A stretch of DNA of 64,000 nucleotides from Burkholderiales bacterium Ga0077544. GTDB lineage: Bacteria > Pseudomonadota > Gammaproteobacteria > Burkholderiales > Burkholderiaceae_D. The position numbers and the translations under genes are program-made. This document shows positions 21,634-30,097 of the stretch, piece after piece. The stretch is from the NCBI GenBank assembly GCA_001464355.1, contig LNEU01000022.1:124001-188000 (forward strand), read 5' to 3'. Within the stretch, counting starts at the first letter, position 1. Every line of letters begins with the position of its first letter. The notes below the pieces were generated by a model. It saw only the letters and a list, made by a program, of their open reading frames with translations. It did not search any database and had not been told where the DNA came from.

Positions 21634-22770
21634 ATGGAACGCGATCAGGCTACCAAATTCATGTATGACGTGCTGCGCCTGATGCTCAGCAAGAACGGTT
21701 CCGATCTGTTCATCACGGCCGATTTTCCGCCTGCGTTCAAGATAGACGGCAAGATGACGCAGGTTTCGAATCAACCCTTGAATGCCACGCATACGGTCGA
21801 GCTGGCGCGCGCCATCATGAGCGACAAGCAGGCGGCAGAATTCGAAGCGACGAAGGAATCCAACTTCGCGATTAGCCCCGGCGGCATAGGCCGCTTCCGC
21901 GTCTCGGCCTTCGTGCAGCAGGGCAAGGTCGGCATGGTGCTGCGTACCATCACAACCGCGATTCCAAAAATCGAGGACCTAGGTGTGCCTGATACCTTGA
22001 AAGACATCGTGATGACCAAGCGCGGCCTGGTCATCATGGTCGGCGCAACCGGCTCCGGCAAATCGACCACACTTGCTGCAATGCTCGGCTATCGCAATGA
22101 AAACAGTTACGGTCACATCATCACGATTGAAGATCCGGTCGAATACGTACATCCGCATAAAAACTGCGTGATCACACAACGTGAAATCGGCATCGATACC
22201 GATGGGTGGGGCATCGCACTGAAAAACACTTTGCGCCAGGCACCGGACGTCATCTTCATCGGCGAAATCCGTGATCGCGAAACCATGGATTACGCAATCG
22301 CCTTCGCGGAAACCGGCCATTTATGCCTGGCAACCATGCATGCCAACAGTTCCAATCAAGCGCTGGACCGCATCGTCAATTTTTTCCCTGAAGAACGCCG
22401 GCAACAATTGCTGATGGATCTTTCGCTGAATCTGAAAGCGATGATTTCGCAACGCTTGATTCCCTTGAAAGATACCAAGGGTCGCTGCGTCGCCGTCGAG
22501 ATCATGCTGAATTCGCCATTGATTTCTGATTTGATCTTCAAAGGCGATGTCCATGAGATCAAGGAAATCATGAAAAAATCACGCGAGCTTGGTATGCAGA
22601 CCTTCGATCAAGCACTGTTCGATTTATACGAAGCCGGAAAGATCACTTACGAAGATGCGCTGCGCAATGCCGATTCTGTCAACGATCTGCGCCTGTCGAT
22701 CAAATTGCATGGCAAGGATGCCAAGACACGCGATCTGAGCAAGGGCACCGAACATCTGGGCATCGTGTAA
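21634..22770 (+). CDS. pilU: type IV pilus accessory ATPase PilU
   Basis: A 378-residue PilT paralogue that supports retraction under load. The Walker A is GATGSGKSTT, and the Asp box TIEDPVEYVHPHKN, the Walker B FIGEIRDRETM and the His box HLCLATMHANSSNQAL are all intact. It starts at ATG 21634 behind GAAAGG; an upstream in-frame start at 21583 lies over the palindromic region and was rejected. Its C-terminus lacks AIRNLIRE, and instead has LNSPLISDLIFKGDVHEIKE, which distinguishes PilU from PilT. Confidence 0.96.
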   Translation: MERDQATKFMYDVLRLMLSKNGSDLFITADFPPAFKIDGKMTQVSNQPLNATHTVELARAIMSDKQAAEFEATKESNFAISPGGIGRFRVSAFVQQGKVGMVLRTITTAIPKIEDLGVPDTLKDIVMTKRGLVIMVGATGSGKSTTLAAMLGYRNENSYGHIITIEDPVEYVHPHKNCVITQREIGIDTDGWGIALKNTLRQAPDVIFIGEIRDRETMDYAIAFAETGHLCLATMHANSSNQALDRIVNFFPEERRQQLLMDLSLNLKAMISQRLIPLKDTKGRCVAVEIMLNSPLISDLIFKGDVHEIKEIMKKSRELGMQTFDQALFDLYEAGKITYEDALRNADSVNDLRLSIKLHGKDAKTRDLSKGTEHLGIV

Positions 22771-22772
22771 AG

Positions 22773-23276
22773 ATGAGTGCGGCCATAAATGCGAACGATG
22801 TCTACGGCTTTCAGCTTTCGACCCTGAACGGTACGACGATTGATCTTGCACCGTATCGCGGCAAGGTCTTGTTGATCGTCAATACTGCCAGCCAGTGCAT
22901 GTTCACTTCGCAATACAAGGGATTGGAAGATGTTTATCGGCAATTGAACGGCAAGGGGCTGGAAGTATTGGGATTTCCCTGCGATCAATTCGGCAATCAG
23001 GAGCCTGGCAACGAGGAAGAGATAGGCGAATTCTGCGAAAGGAATTACGGCGTGACATTTCCACTGTTCGCGAAGATAGATGTGAATGGCGAACACGCCA
23101 ATCCACTATTCAAATATTTGAAACAGGCAGCGCCCGGACTGCTCGGCAGCGAAATAATCAAATGGAATTTCACTAAATTCCTGGTCCGGAAAGACGGCAC
23201 AGTCTACAAACGCTATGCGCCGCAAACCAATCCGCACAATCTGATCAACGACATCAACAAGCTGCTGGCTGAATAA
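22773..23276 (+). CDS. glutathione peroxidase (cysteine type)
   Basis: A 167-residue thiol peroxidase. The peroxidatic Cys42 is in NTASQC, followed by the LGFPCDQFGNQEPG loop and the WNFTKFLV motif. It is of the non-selenocysteine class. Its ATG begins 2 bp after the pilU stop codon, so it is probably co-transcribed and translationally coupled to pilU. It has no obvious link to pili. Peroxide detoxification is inferred from the family; the true electron donor (glutathione or thioredoxin) cannot be told from sequence. Confidence 0.93.
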   Translation: MSAAINANDVYGFQLSTLNGTTIDLAPYRGKVLLIVNTASQCMFTSQYKGLEDVYRQLNGKGLEVLGFPCDQFGNQEPGNEEEIGEFCERNYGVTFPLFAKIDVNGEHANPLFKYLKQAAPGLLGSEIIKWNFTKFLVRKDGTVYKRYAPQTNPHNLINDINKLLAE

Positions 23277-23296
23277 GTCGATAGCTGAATTGAAGA

Positions 23297-23335
23297 GTGA
23301 ATAAAAACGCCGGCTATGCCGGCGTTTTTATTCAC
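23297..23335. terminator. bidirectional terminator between the peroxidase gene and glcF
   Basis: Perfect 18-bp arms (23297-23314, 23318-23335) enclose a 3-nt TAT loop, with A5 on one side and T5 on the other. It serves both converging transcription units. Confidence 0.92.
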
Positions 23336-23354
23336 TTACCTCTCTACCGCCTAA

Positions 23355-24587
23355 TCAATGTGCAGCAGTCAACGCCAAGTCTATCAACTCTATCCAGTGT
23401 TTAACGGGCGTATCGGTTCCTGACTGTATATGTGTCAGACAACCAATGTTTGCGGAGACGATCATGTCTGGTTTGGTCGCCTCAAGATTAGCAACTTTCT
23501 TGTCGCGCAACTGATAGGACAATTCCGGTTGCAATACCGAATAGGTCCCGGCCGAACCGCAACACAAATGGCTATCTGCGCACAATTGCACGTCTACGCC
23601 CACAGCACGCAACACACCTTCTACCTTGCCACGTATCTGCTGGCCATGCTGCAATGTGCACGGCGGATGGTAGGCAACGCGCTTGCTGATTTTCCCCTGC
23701 AGCTTGTTTTGCAATTCAACTTCGAAGGCCGGCAAGATCTCGCTCAAATCTTTTGTCATTGCAGAAATCCGCAATGCCTTTTCTGCATACGCTGCATCAT
23801 GCGCCAGCAGATGTCCGTAATCCTTGACCGTTGCACCGCAACCGGATGCGGTCATCACGATCGCTTCTGCACCTGCTTGCACCAGTGGCCACCATGCATC
23901 GATATTGCGACGCATATCGTTCAGCGCACCTTCATGATCGTTCAGATGATGGCGGATCGCACCACAGCAACCAGCCTTGGGAGCAACCACAAGTTGCACG
24001 TCCAATGCATCGAATACGCGTGCGGTAGCAGCATTGATATTCGGCGACATCGCAGGTTGCACGCAACCATCGAGCAACAGCATCTTGCGCGCATGTTCAT
24101 GCGTTGGCCAGATACCCGCATCTTCCTTGCGCGGCACCTTGTTTTGCAAGGACTTCGGCAACAGAGGACGCACCATCTGTCCGGCTTTCATTGCCGGCGT
24201 AAACAACCATTTGCGTGGTAAAACTTCCTTCAATACCGTGCGCGTCAGCTGCGTTGCAAAGGAATGCGGCACGCGATCCGCCACCACCTTGCGCCCGATA
24301 TCGATCAGACGACCATATTGCACGCCGGACGGGCAAGTCGTTTCGCAATTACGGCAAGTCAGGCAGCGATCCAGATGCAGTTGCGTTTTCGCCGTCGGCG
24401 CCTTGCCTTCCAATACCTGCTTGATCAAGTAAATACGTCCGCGCGGGCCATCCAGTTCGTCGCCGAGTAACTGGTAAGTCGGGCAGGTCGCCGTACAAAA
24501 TCCGCAATGGACACAACTACGCAAGATGGCATCCGCCTCCTGGCCTTCGCGTGTGTCTTTGATGAAGTCGGCTAAATTGGTTTGCAT
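23355..24587 (-). CDS. glcF: glycolate oxidase iron-sulfur subunit
   Basis: A 410-residue subunit with two 4Fe-4S ferredoxin motifs near the N-terminus: CVHCGFCTATCP and CLTCRNCETTCP. Two later CCG-type heterodisulfide-like cysteine domains follow (LLLDGCVQP...KAGCCGAIRHH and LCADSHLCCGSAGTYS). GlcF, with GlcD and GlcE, oxidizes glycolate to glyoxylate and feeds electrons to the respiratory chain. It is the last gene of glcD-glcE-glcF. Its start is 96 bp downstream of the glcE stop. Confidence 0.95.
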   Translation of the reverse strand: MQTNLADFIKDTREGQEADAILRSCVHCGFCTATCPTYQLLGDELDGPRGRIYLIKQVLEGKAPTAKTQLHLDRCLTCRNCETTCPSGVQYGRLIDIGRKVVADRVPHSFATQLTRTVLKEVLPRKWLFTPAMKAGQMVRPLLPKSLQNKVPRKEDAGIWPTHEHARKMLLLDGCVQPAMSPNINAATARVFDALDVQLVVAPKAGCCGAIRHHLNDHEGALNDMRRNIDAWWPLVQAGAEAIVMTASGCGATVKDYGHLLAHDAAYAEKALRISAMTKDLSEILPAFEVELQNKLQGKISKRVAYHPPCTLQHGQQIRGKVEGVLRAVGVDVQLCADSHLCCGSAGTYSVLQPELSYQLRDKKVANLEATKPDMIVSANIGCLTHIQSGTDTPVKHWIELIDLALTAAH

Positions 24588-24683
24588 GGAATTCTCTGAA
24601 AATCTTTACTGCATGAGCCCACCATTGGCGATGCAAAGTCAGCGGACGTTGCACGCATCAGGTCTGCCAAAAATGACGCTTGT

Positions 24684-25745
24684 TCAGGATGTCTGGTAGT
24701 GCGCATACATGCGTCCCGGATTGAAGATGCCATCTGGATCAAATGCATGCTTCATGTTTTGATGAATCTTGCCGACGGCGGGTGCCAGCGGCTGGAACAC
24801 GCCAACACTTTTATCGCCACCGCGGAACAAGGTTGCGTGGCCGCCCGCCTCGACCGCAGCCGCACGAATCACTGCAGCCGATGCATCAGAACGCAACCAG
24901 CGTTGCGCGCCGCCCCATTCAATCAGTTGCTCGCCCAAGCCAAGCGGCGGCACAGTGGATGGCACCGACAAACGCCACAAGGTCGATGACTGCGTGAAGA
25001 ATTGATTACTTTGTTCACGCATCGCCAGCCAGAAATCATCACCAGAAATTTCTTCTCCACCTATAGCTTGTTGCGCTGCTGTAATCGCCGCTTTGGCACC
25101 GGACAAACGCAAAACCAAGGCGCCATCGCACCAGGCGCTGGCAGAAATCGGCAAAGGCTGGCCGCCCCATTGATTCAGTCTTCGTATCGCCTCGTCTTCC
25201 GTCATCTGCAAGCGCAGACTGGTTTCTGCATACGGTTTGGGCAGCACCTTCAGCGATACTTCCAGCAGCAAACCGAGAGTGCCGAGCGAACCTGTCAGCA
25301 GTCGCGACACATCGTAACCGGCCACGTTCTTCATCACCTGCCCACCGAAATGCAAGGCTTCGCCTTTGCTATCCATCAGCACGGCGCCCAGTACGAAATC
25401 GCGTACCGCACCGACCGCCGCACGGCGCGGTCCGGACAACCCACAAGCGACCATGCCGCCAACCGTTGCGTCAGGACCAAAATGCGGAGGCTCGAATGCA
25501 AATGTCTGGTTTTGTTCGGCCAATACTTTCTCTACTTCCGCCAAGCGGGTACCGGCGCGCACGGTGATGACCAGCTCGGTCGGATCGTAGGCAACGATGC
25601 CCTGATAGGCGCGCGTATCCAGCACCTCACCCATTGGCGTCTGGCCATACCAATCCTTGCTGCCGCCACCACGCAAACATAGCGGCTGCCTGTCGCGGCT
25701 GGCTGCGAGTATGCGTTCTTTAAACTGTTCGATTACTTGTTCCAT
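24684..25745 (-). CDS. glcE: glycolate oxidase FAD-binding subunit
   Basis: A 353-residue flavoprotein of the GlcE family. It has an N-terminal FAD-binding type 4 domain (LCLRGGGSKDWYG, TVRAGTRLAEVEKVLAEQ, GPDATVGGMVACGLSGPRRAAVGAVRD) and the NVAGYDVSRLLTGSLGTLGLLLEVSLKV segment. It is shorter than GlcD, as the family requires. It sits 15 bp after glcD and precedes glcF, forming the glycolate dehydrogenase complex operon. Confidence 0.94.
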   Translation of the reverse strand: MEQVIEQFKERILAASRDRQPLCLRGGGSKDWYGQTPMGEVLDTRAYQGIVAYDPTELVITVRAGTRLAEVEKVLAEQNQTFAFEPPHFGPDATVGGMVACGLSGPRRAAVGAVRDFVLGAVLMDSKGEALHFGGQVMKNVAGYDVSRLLTGSLGTLGLLLEVSLKVLPKPYAETSLRLQMTEDEAIRRLNQWGGQPLPISASAWCDGALVLRLSGAKAAITAAQQAIGGEEISGDDFWLAMREQSNQFFTQSSTLWRLSVPSTVPPLGLGEQLIEWGGAQRWLRSDASAAVIRAAAVEAGGHATLFRGGDKSVGVFQPLAPAVGKIHQNMKHAFDPDGIFNPGRMYAHYQTS

Positions 25746-25760
25746 GCGTGACCTGAAAGA

Positions 25761-27293
25761 TTAAAAGCGCGGCAGATCGGGAAACTTCAGCATGCCGCGC
25801 TTGACGTGCATCTTGCCGTATTCGGCACAGCGCTGTAGCGTAGGAATCGCCTTGTTCGGATTGAGCAGCGAGACGGGATCGAAGGCGCGTTTGACGCTGA
25901 GGAAGGCATCCATTTCCGCACGCGAAAACTGTACGCACATCTGATTGATTTTTTCCATGCCGACCCCGTGTTCGCCGGTGATGGTGCCACCGACGGCGAC
26001 ACACATTTCCAGAATCTCGGCGCCGAATAGTTCGGCGCGGTGAAATTCGCCTTCGGTATTGGCATCGAACAAAATCAAAGGATGCAGATTGCCGTCGCCG
26101 GCGTGAAATACGTTGGCACAGCGCAAGCCGTACTTGATTTCCATCTGAGCAATACCGGTCAATACATCGGCCAGACTGCGACGTGGAATGGTGCCGTCGA
26201 TACAGTAATAATCGGGAGAAATACGACCGGCAGCCGGGAATGCATTCTTGCGGCCCGACCAAAAGCGTAGGCGCTCAGCTTCGTCGCGCGAGACTGCAAT
26301 GGCGGTTGCACCTGAATGCTTCAACACTTCGGTCATGCGCGCAATTTCTTCTTCGACTTCTTCTGGAATTCCATCCGATTCACACAGCAAAATCGCTTCG
26401 GCATCCATGTCGTAACCGGCTTTGACGAAGGGCTCAACCATGCGCGTGGACGTCTTGTCCATCATCTCCAGCCCTGCCGGAATAATGCCGGCAGCGATCA
26501 CGCTGGCCACCGCATTACCACCTTTAACCACATCATCAAACGAAGCCAAAATCACGCGCGCTAGTTTTGGTTTTGGAATGAGTTTGACGGTCACTTCAGT
26601 CACCATGCCGAGCATGCCTTCCGAGCCGACAAATACCGAGAGCAAATCCAGACCGGGCGCATCGAGTGCGGCACCGCCGAGTTCGATCACGTCGCCTTCT
26701 ATCGTGACGACGCGCACGCGCATTACATTGTGTACGGTCAAACCATATTTGAGGCAATGCACTCCGCCGGAATTCTCGGCGACGTTGCCCCCTATCGTGC
26801 AGGCGATCTGCGAAGAAGGATCAGGCGCGTAATACAAACCAAGCGGCGCGACCGCTTCGGAAATCGCCAGATTACGCACGCCGGGCTGCACCACGGCAGT
26901 TCGCGCGTATGCATCGACCTTGACGATCTTGTTCATTCTTGCCGTCGACAAAACGATGCCATCAGCAATCGGCAGCGCGCCACCCGACAAACCGGTGCCA
27001 GCACCACGCGGCACAATTTGCACTTTTAGTTCACGGCATATCTTGAGAATCGCGATGACCTGCTCTTCCGTGCTGGGCAAGGTGACTACCATGGGCAGTT
27101 GCGCATACGCAGCCAGACCATCGCATTCGTAGGGACGCGTATCTTCTTCGTTGAAGAGTACGCAATGTTCGGGCAGTACCGCACGCAATGCATCCACCAC
27201 CAGACGCTGATGCGCGGCGGTGAACGGAGCTAAGGCGGGAGCTGCTAAAGCGGCTGCAGTCAAAGCGGGGGCGGCCGAAGTCGTATTCATCAT
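25761..27293 (-). CDS. glcD: glycolate oxidase subunit GlcD
   Basis: A 510-residue catalytic FAD subunit. The FAD_binding_4 domain includes VPRGAGTGLSGGALP, AVVQPGVRNLAISEAV and GGNVAENSGGVHCLKYG. The C-terminal FAD-oxidase domain includes NVFHAGDGNLHPLILFD and GGTITGEHGVGMEKI. It leads the glcDEF operon. The N-terminal 25 residues are Ala-rich and variable; an ATG one codon later is equally possible. A LysR-type gene lies upstream in the same orientation and could regulate it, which is inference. Confidence 0.96.
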   Translation of the reverse strand: MMNTTSAAPALTAAALAAPALAPFTAAHQRLVVDALRAVLPEHCVLFNEEDTRPYECDGLAAYAQLPMVVTLPSTEEQVIAILKICRELKVQIVPRGAGTGLSGGALPIADGIVLSTARMNKIVKVDAYARTAVVQPGVRNLAISEAVAPLGLYYAPDPSSQIACTIGGNVAENSGGVHCLKYGLTVHNVMRVRVVTIEGDVIELGGAALDAPGLDLLSVFVGSEGMLGMVTEVTVKLIPKPKLARVILASFDDVVKGGNAVASVIAAGIIPAGLEMMDKTSTRMVEPFVKAGYDMDAEAILLCESDGIPEEVEEEIARMTEVLKHSGATAIAVSRDEAERLRFWSGRKNAFPAAGRISPDYYCIDGTIPRRSLADVLTGIAQMEIKYGLRCANVFHAGDGNLHPLILFDANTEGEFHRAELFGAEILEMCVAVGGTITGEHGVGMEKINQMCVQFSRAEMDAFLSVKRAFDPVSLLNPNKAIPTLQRCAEYGKMHVKRGMLKFPDLPRF

Positions 27294-27338
27294 CTATCCT
27301 GCATCCATTCCACTATCGAATAACACTTATATCGCTTA

Positions 27339-27344
27339 AGTATA
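27339..27344 (-). promoter_or_regulatory. possible -10 box for glcDEF
   Basis: TATACT on the minus strand, 46 bp upstream of the glcD start codon. No convincing -35 box lies at 16-18 bp, so activator dependence is possible. Confidence 0.25.
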
Positions 27345-27430
27345 GTGTAGCGAATACCGGTTGCCAGGAAACTGAAAGCTTTCCCCTCGCCCGTGAAAAA
27401 TATTCAACTGATATGCAAAAAGCGCATAAC

Positions 27431-27448
27431 TGCCGTCAAAAAACGGCA
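27431..27448 (-). terminator. possible terminator after the lysR gene
   Basis: TGCCGT (27431-27436) pairs with ACGGCA (27443-27448) across a short loop. Its downstream T run on the minus strand is interrupted, so it would be weak. Confidence 0.3.
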
Positions 27449-27478
27449 TTTATAGCTTTTCAAAAGAATGTAGCGGAC

Positions 27479-28387
27479 TTAAATGCTGAGCCGCTGCGTA
27501 CTGAAACGCTCCATCATCCAGTCCAGCATCAACGCGACCTCCGGTCGCTCGCGCACATGGCGGTCATACACCAGGTAATAAGCATGTTGTGGCGTCGTCA
27601 ATTGCAGATCGAACAAGGGAACAATCTCGCCGCTGGCGATCATGTCGGCGGCAAAATGCTGACGCGTCAATGCCACTCCATAACCATGCTTTACCGCCTC
27701 CAACAGCAAGCCCAGATCGTCGATACGCAGGCCGGTTGACGGTTCCGGCCAATCCAATCCTGCCATTTCAAACCACGGCTGCCACGGCTCCAGCGCAGAA
27801 CGCAATAATTGCGCTTTTTGCAAATCGGCCGGCACATTCAATTTTCCTATCTGTTTCAGATAGCTAGGGCTGGCGACCGGAAATACTGGCTCCCTGAACA
27901 ATTTTTCAGTAACGATGTCCGGATATTTTCCGGCGCCGAAACGCACTTCAATATCGGTTTCCGACAGACTCATGTCGTACAAGGGCACCGACAGATAGGT
28001 TTCTATCGTGATATCCGGATGCAGACTCATAAATTCATGCAAATTCGGCAGGAACAGGTAACGCGCAAAAGTGGGCGGCACCGTCACCTTGACCTTTAAC
28101 TGTCCTGTCGCATGACGATGCGGCAAAGGGAAGTCCGCCAGCGAACTCAAGGCACCACGCACCACATCCAGATAACGGCGACCGAATTCGGTCAGACTGA
28201 CGCTACGGCCGTCACGCAGGAACAGGCGCTCGCCGACGAAATCTTCGAGCAGGCGAATCCTGTGCGAAAAGGCAGAAGGTGTAATGCACAACTCTTCCGC
28301 TGCCAGCGCAAACGAACCGTGGCGCGCGGCCGCCTCAAAAGCGGAAAGCGCATGTACAGGTGGAAGTCTAATTGCCATTGAATCCAT
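27479..28387 (-). CDS. LysR family transcriptional regulator (GcvA-like)
   Basis: A LysR-type regulator of about 302 residues with an HTH at its N-terminus (ARHGSFALAAEELCITPSAFSHRIRLLEDFVGERLFLRDG). The PPVHALSAFEAAARHGSF opening and effector-domain pattern (FLPNLHEFMSLHPDITIETYLS, DIEVRFG) are those of the GcvA/AmpR group. The start is uncertain: ATG 28387 or 28378. It is upstream of glcDEF on the same strand with 185 bp between, and divergent from the adenosyltransferase gene. Its target and effector are unknown. Confidence 0.88.
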   Translation of the reverse strand: MDSMAIRLPPVHALSAFEAAARHGSFALAAEELCITPSAFSHRIRLLEDFVGERLFLRDGRSVSLTEFGRRYLDVVRGALSSLADFPLPHRHATGQLKVKVTVPPTFARYLFLPNLHEFMSLHPDITIETYLSVPLYDMSLSETDIEVRFGAGKYPDIVTEKLFREPVFPVASPSYLKQIGKLNVPADLQKAQLLRSALEPWQPWFEMAGLDWPEPSTGLRIDDLGLLLEAVKHGYGVALTRQHFAADMIASGEIVPLFDLQLTTPQHAYYLVYDRHVRERPEVALMLDWMMERFSTQRLSI

Positions 28388-28498
28388 CAATCGTCGGTTG
28401 CGAAGCAGTGATTTTACCGGGTTCACTGCGCTGCGACGACTAGATCATTTTGCCGTATCCTCGCTACTCCACTCCACTTCTGACTTTTATCTATTCCC

Positions 28499-29056
28499 AT
28501 GGCCAATCGACTTTCAAAAATCGCCACACGCACTGGCGACAACGGCACCACAGGCTTGGGCGACGGCAGCCGCGTCGACAAGGATGCGCTGCGCGTACAT
28601 GCGATGGGTGACGTCGACGAATTGAATTCGCATCTAGGCTTGTTGCTATGCGAAGACATGCCGCCAGCTTTGCGTGAAGAGTTAATCTCGATTCAGCACG
28701 ACCTGTTCGATATGGGTGGCGAGTTGTGCATTCCCGGCTACACGCTGATTCACGATGCGCAGGTAGCGCGGCTGGATGCCTTGCTGGCGAAGTACAACGC
28801 CGATCTGCCGTCGCTGCAGGAATTCATCCTGCCAGCCGGCTCGCGCGCGGCGTCGCAGGCGCATGTTTGTCGCACGATATGTCGGCGTGCAGAGCGGGCG
28901 ATTGTCAGTCTTGGGAAAGCTGAAAAGATGAATGACAATCCACGTCAATACATGAATCGCTTATCGGATTTGTTGTTTGTTTTATCGCGGGTGTTGAATC
29001 GGTATGCGGGTGCGGGGGATGTTTTGTGGGAGAAGGAAAGAGTTAGGGATATTTGA
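28499..29056 (+). CDS. PduO-type cob(I)alamin adenosyltransferase
   Basis: A 185-residue ATP:corrinoid adenosyltransferase that makes adenosylcobalamin. The ATP-binding N-terminus reads TRTGDNGTTGLGDGSRV. The C-terminal motifs are AHVCRTICRRAERAIVSL and YMNRLSDLLFVLSRVLNRYAG, with the conserved R-x-x-R-R-A-E-R and N-R-L-S-D. It probably serves adenosylcobalamin-dependent enzymes elsewhere. No cobalamin-synthesis gene is in this window, and no cobalamin riboswitch is visible upstream. Confidence 0.94.
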   Translation: MANRLSKIATRTGDNGTTGLGDGSRVDKDALRVHAMGDVDELNSHLGLLLCEDMPPALREELISIQHDLFDMGGELCIPGYTLIHDAQVARLDALLAKYNADLPSLQEFILPAGSRAASQAHVCRTICRRAERAIVSLGKAEKMNDNPRQYMNRLSDLLFVLSRVLNRYAGAGDVLWEKERVRDI

Positions 29057-29110
29057 GTTTGCTAGCTATGTAGCATTGCTCACTGCTATGTGATAACTAA
29101 GACGGGCAGC

Positions 29111-29156
29111 TCTTCGTAGTTAGTTGCCGGGGTAGCCCGGCAAGCCACCACGAAGA
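29111..29156. other. nested inverted repeat in the pduO-folE2 gap
   Basis: Outer arms TCTTCGT (29111-29117) and ACGAAGA (29150-29156) enclose a GC hairpin TTGCCGGG (29124-29131) / CCCGGCAA (29136-29143). Neither strand has a T tract following it, and a standard terminator lies separately at 29191-29227. It may be a compact structured RNA or a terminator remnant. Confidence 0.45.
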
Positions 29157-29190
29157 AAAACCCTCATCAACAGCCTCAAACCCAAAAACA

Positions 29191-29227
29191 AAAATGCCGT
29201 CCAGCGCAAAACACTGAACGGCATTTT
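29191..29227 (-). terminator. terminator after folE2 (minus strand)
   Basis: AAAATGCCGT and ACGGCATTTT arms with a CAG/CTG continuation. On the minus strand it is followed by TTTTTGTTTTTGG. It ends the xseB-ispA-dxs-folE2 unit. Confidence 0.85.
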
Positions 29228-29247
29228 CAATCCAACCCAACAAACAT

Positions 29248-30054
29248 TTATTTCAAACGTTTATCCAACTCAATCAACGCATAAGCCGAATGATTATGAA
29301 TCGACTCAAAATTCTCCGCTTCCAGCGTATAAGCCAAAACACGTTCTTCGTTATTCAACATCACAGCAACATCCCGCACCAGATCTTCAACAAATTTTGG
29401 ATTGTCGTAAGCACGTTCAGTCACGTATTTTTCGTCAGGACGTTTCAATAAACCATACAGTTCGCACGATGCCTGCTCTTCGATTTTTGCAATCAATTCT
29501 TCAACTAGCAGATCACCATTCAATACCGCGTTCACAGTGATATGCGAGCGCTGATTGTGCGCGCCGTAGGCTGAAATCTGTTTTGAGCATGGGCACAGAC
29601 TGGTGACTGGCACTAATACTTTCAGCGTGATTTCCAGTGCGCCGTTTTTAATCTCACCAGTCAGACCGACTTCGTAATCCATCAGACTTTGCACGCCAGA
29701 TACCGGCGCAGTCTTGTTAATAAAATACGGGAAGGAGACCTCAATCCGACCAGCCTTAGCATCCAGCAAGGCCAGCATTTTATGCATCAGATCAGTAAAG
29801 ACCGGAACATCGAAAGGCTGTGTATTGTCTTCGAGCAGCGCGATGAAACGCGACATGTGCGTGCCTTTTTGCTCCTCTGCCAATTGCACATACATATTCC
29901 AGGTGCCCACCGACGGCTGTACGCCCGACAACGTTTTAATCGTGATCGGATAGCGCACGCCTTTGACGCCTACACGTTGAATGGCTATATGCCGGGTGTC
30001 CGGTGTACTTTGCACATCGGGGATAGCGCTCAAACCGAGATCGCGAGTATTCAT
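29248..30054 (-). CDS. folE2: GTP cyclohydrolase FolE2
   Basis: A 268-residue type IB GTP cyclohydrolase, the zinc-independent alternative for the first step of folate synthesis. The start at 30054 gives [19 protein letters not shown], followed by the family motifs [16 protein letters not shown] and [14 protein letters not shown] (metal/catalytic cysteine region, C154/C156) with AYGAHNQRS. An open frame 54 codons longer is a shadow. It is downstream of dxs, separated by 43 bp, as in many Burkholderiales. Confidence 0.95.
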   Translation of the reverse strand: MNTRDLGLSAIPDVQSTPDTRHIAIQRVGVKGVRYPITIKTLSGVQPSVGTWNMYVQLAEEQKGTHMSRFIALLEDNTQPFDVPVFTDLMHKMLALLDAKAGRIEVSFPYFINKTAPVSGVQSLMDYEVGLTGEIKNGALEITLKVLVPVTSLCPCSKQISAYGAHNQRSHITVNAVLNGDLLVEELIAKIEEQASCELYGLLKRPDEKYVTERAYDNPKFVEDLVRDVAVMLNNEERVLAYTLEAENFESIHNHSAYALIELDKRLK

Positions 30055-30097
30055 TTTAAAATCTGTCCTGTCGGCGCGAAGCCGAAATAAGTGCTGC

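Noticed and set aside
29111-29156. c-di-GMP or cobalamin riboswitch
   Set aside because: Compared by eye, the AGGGCAAACC and GACGCAAAG boxes (c-di-GMP-I) and the cobalamin box are absent. Kept only as an unassigned structure.
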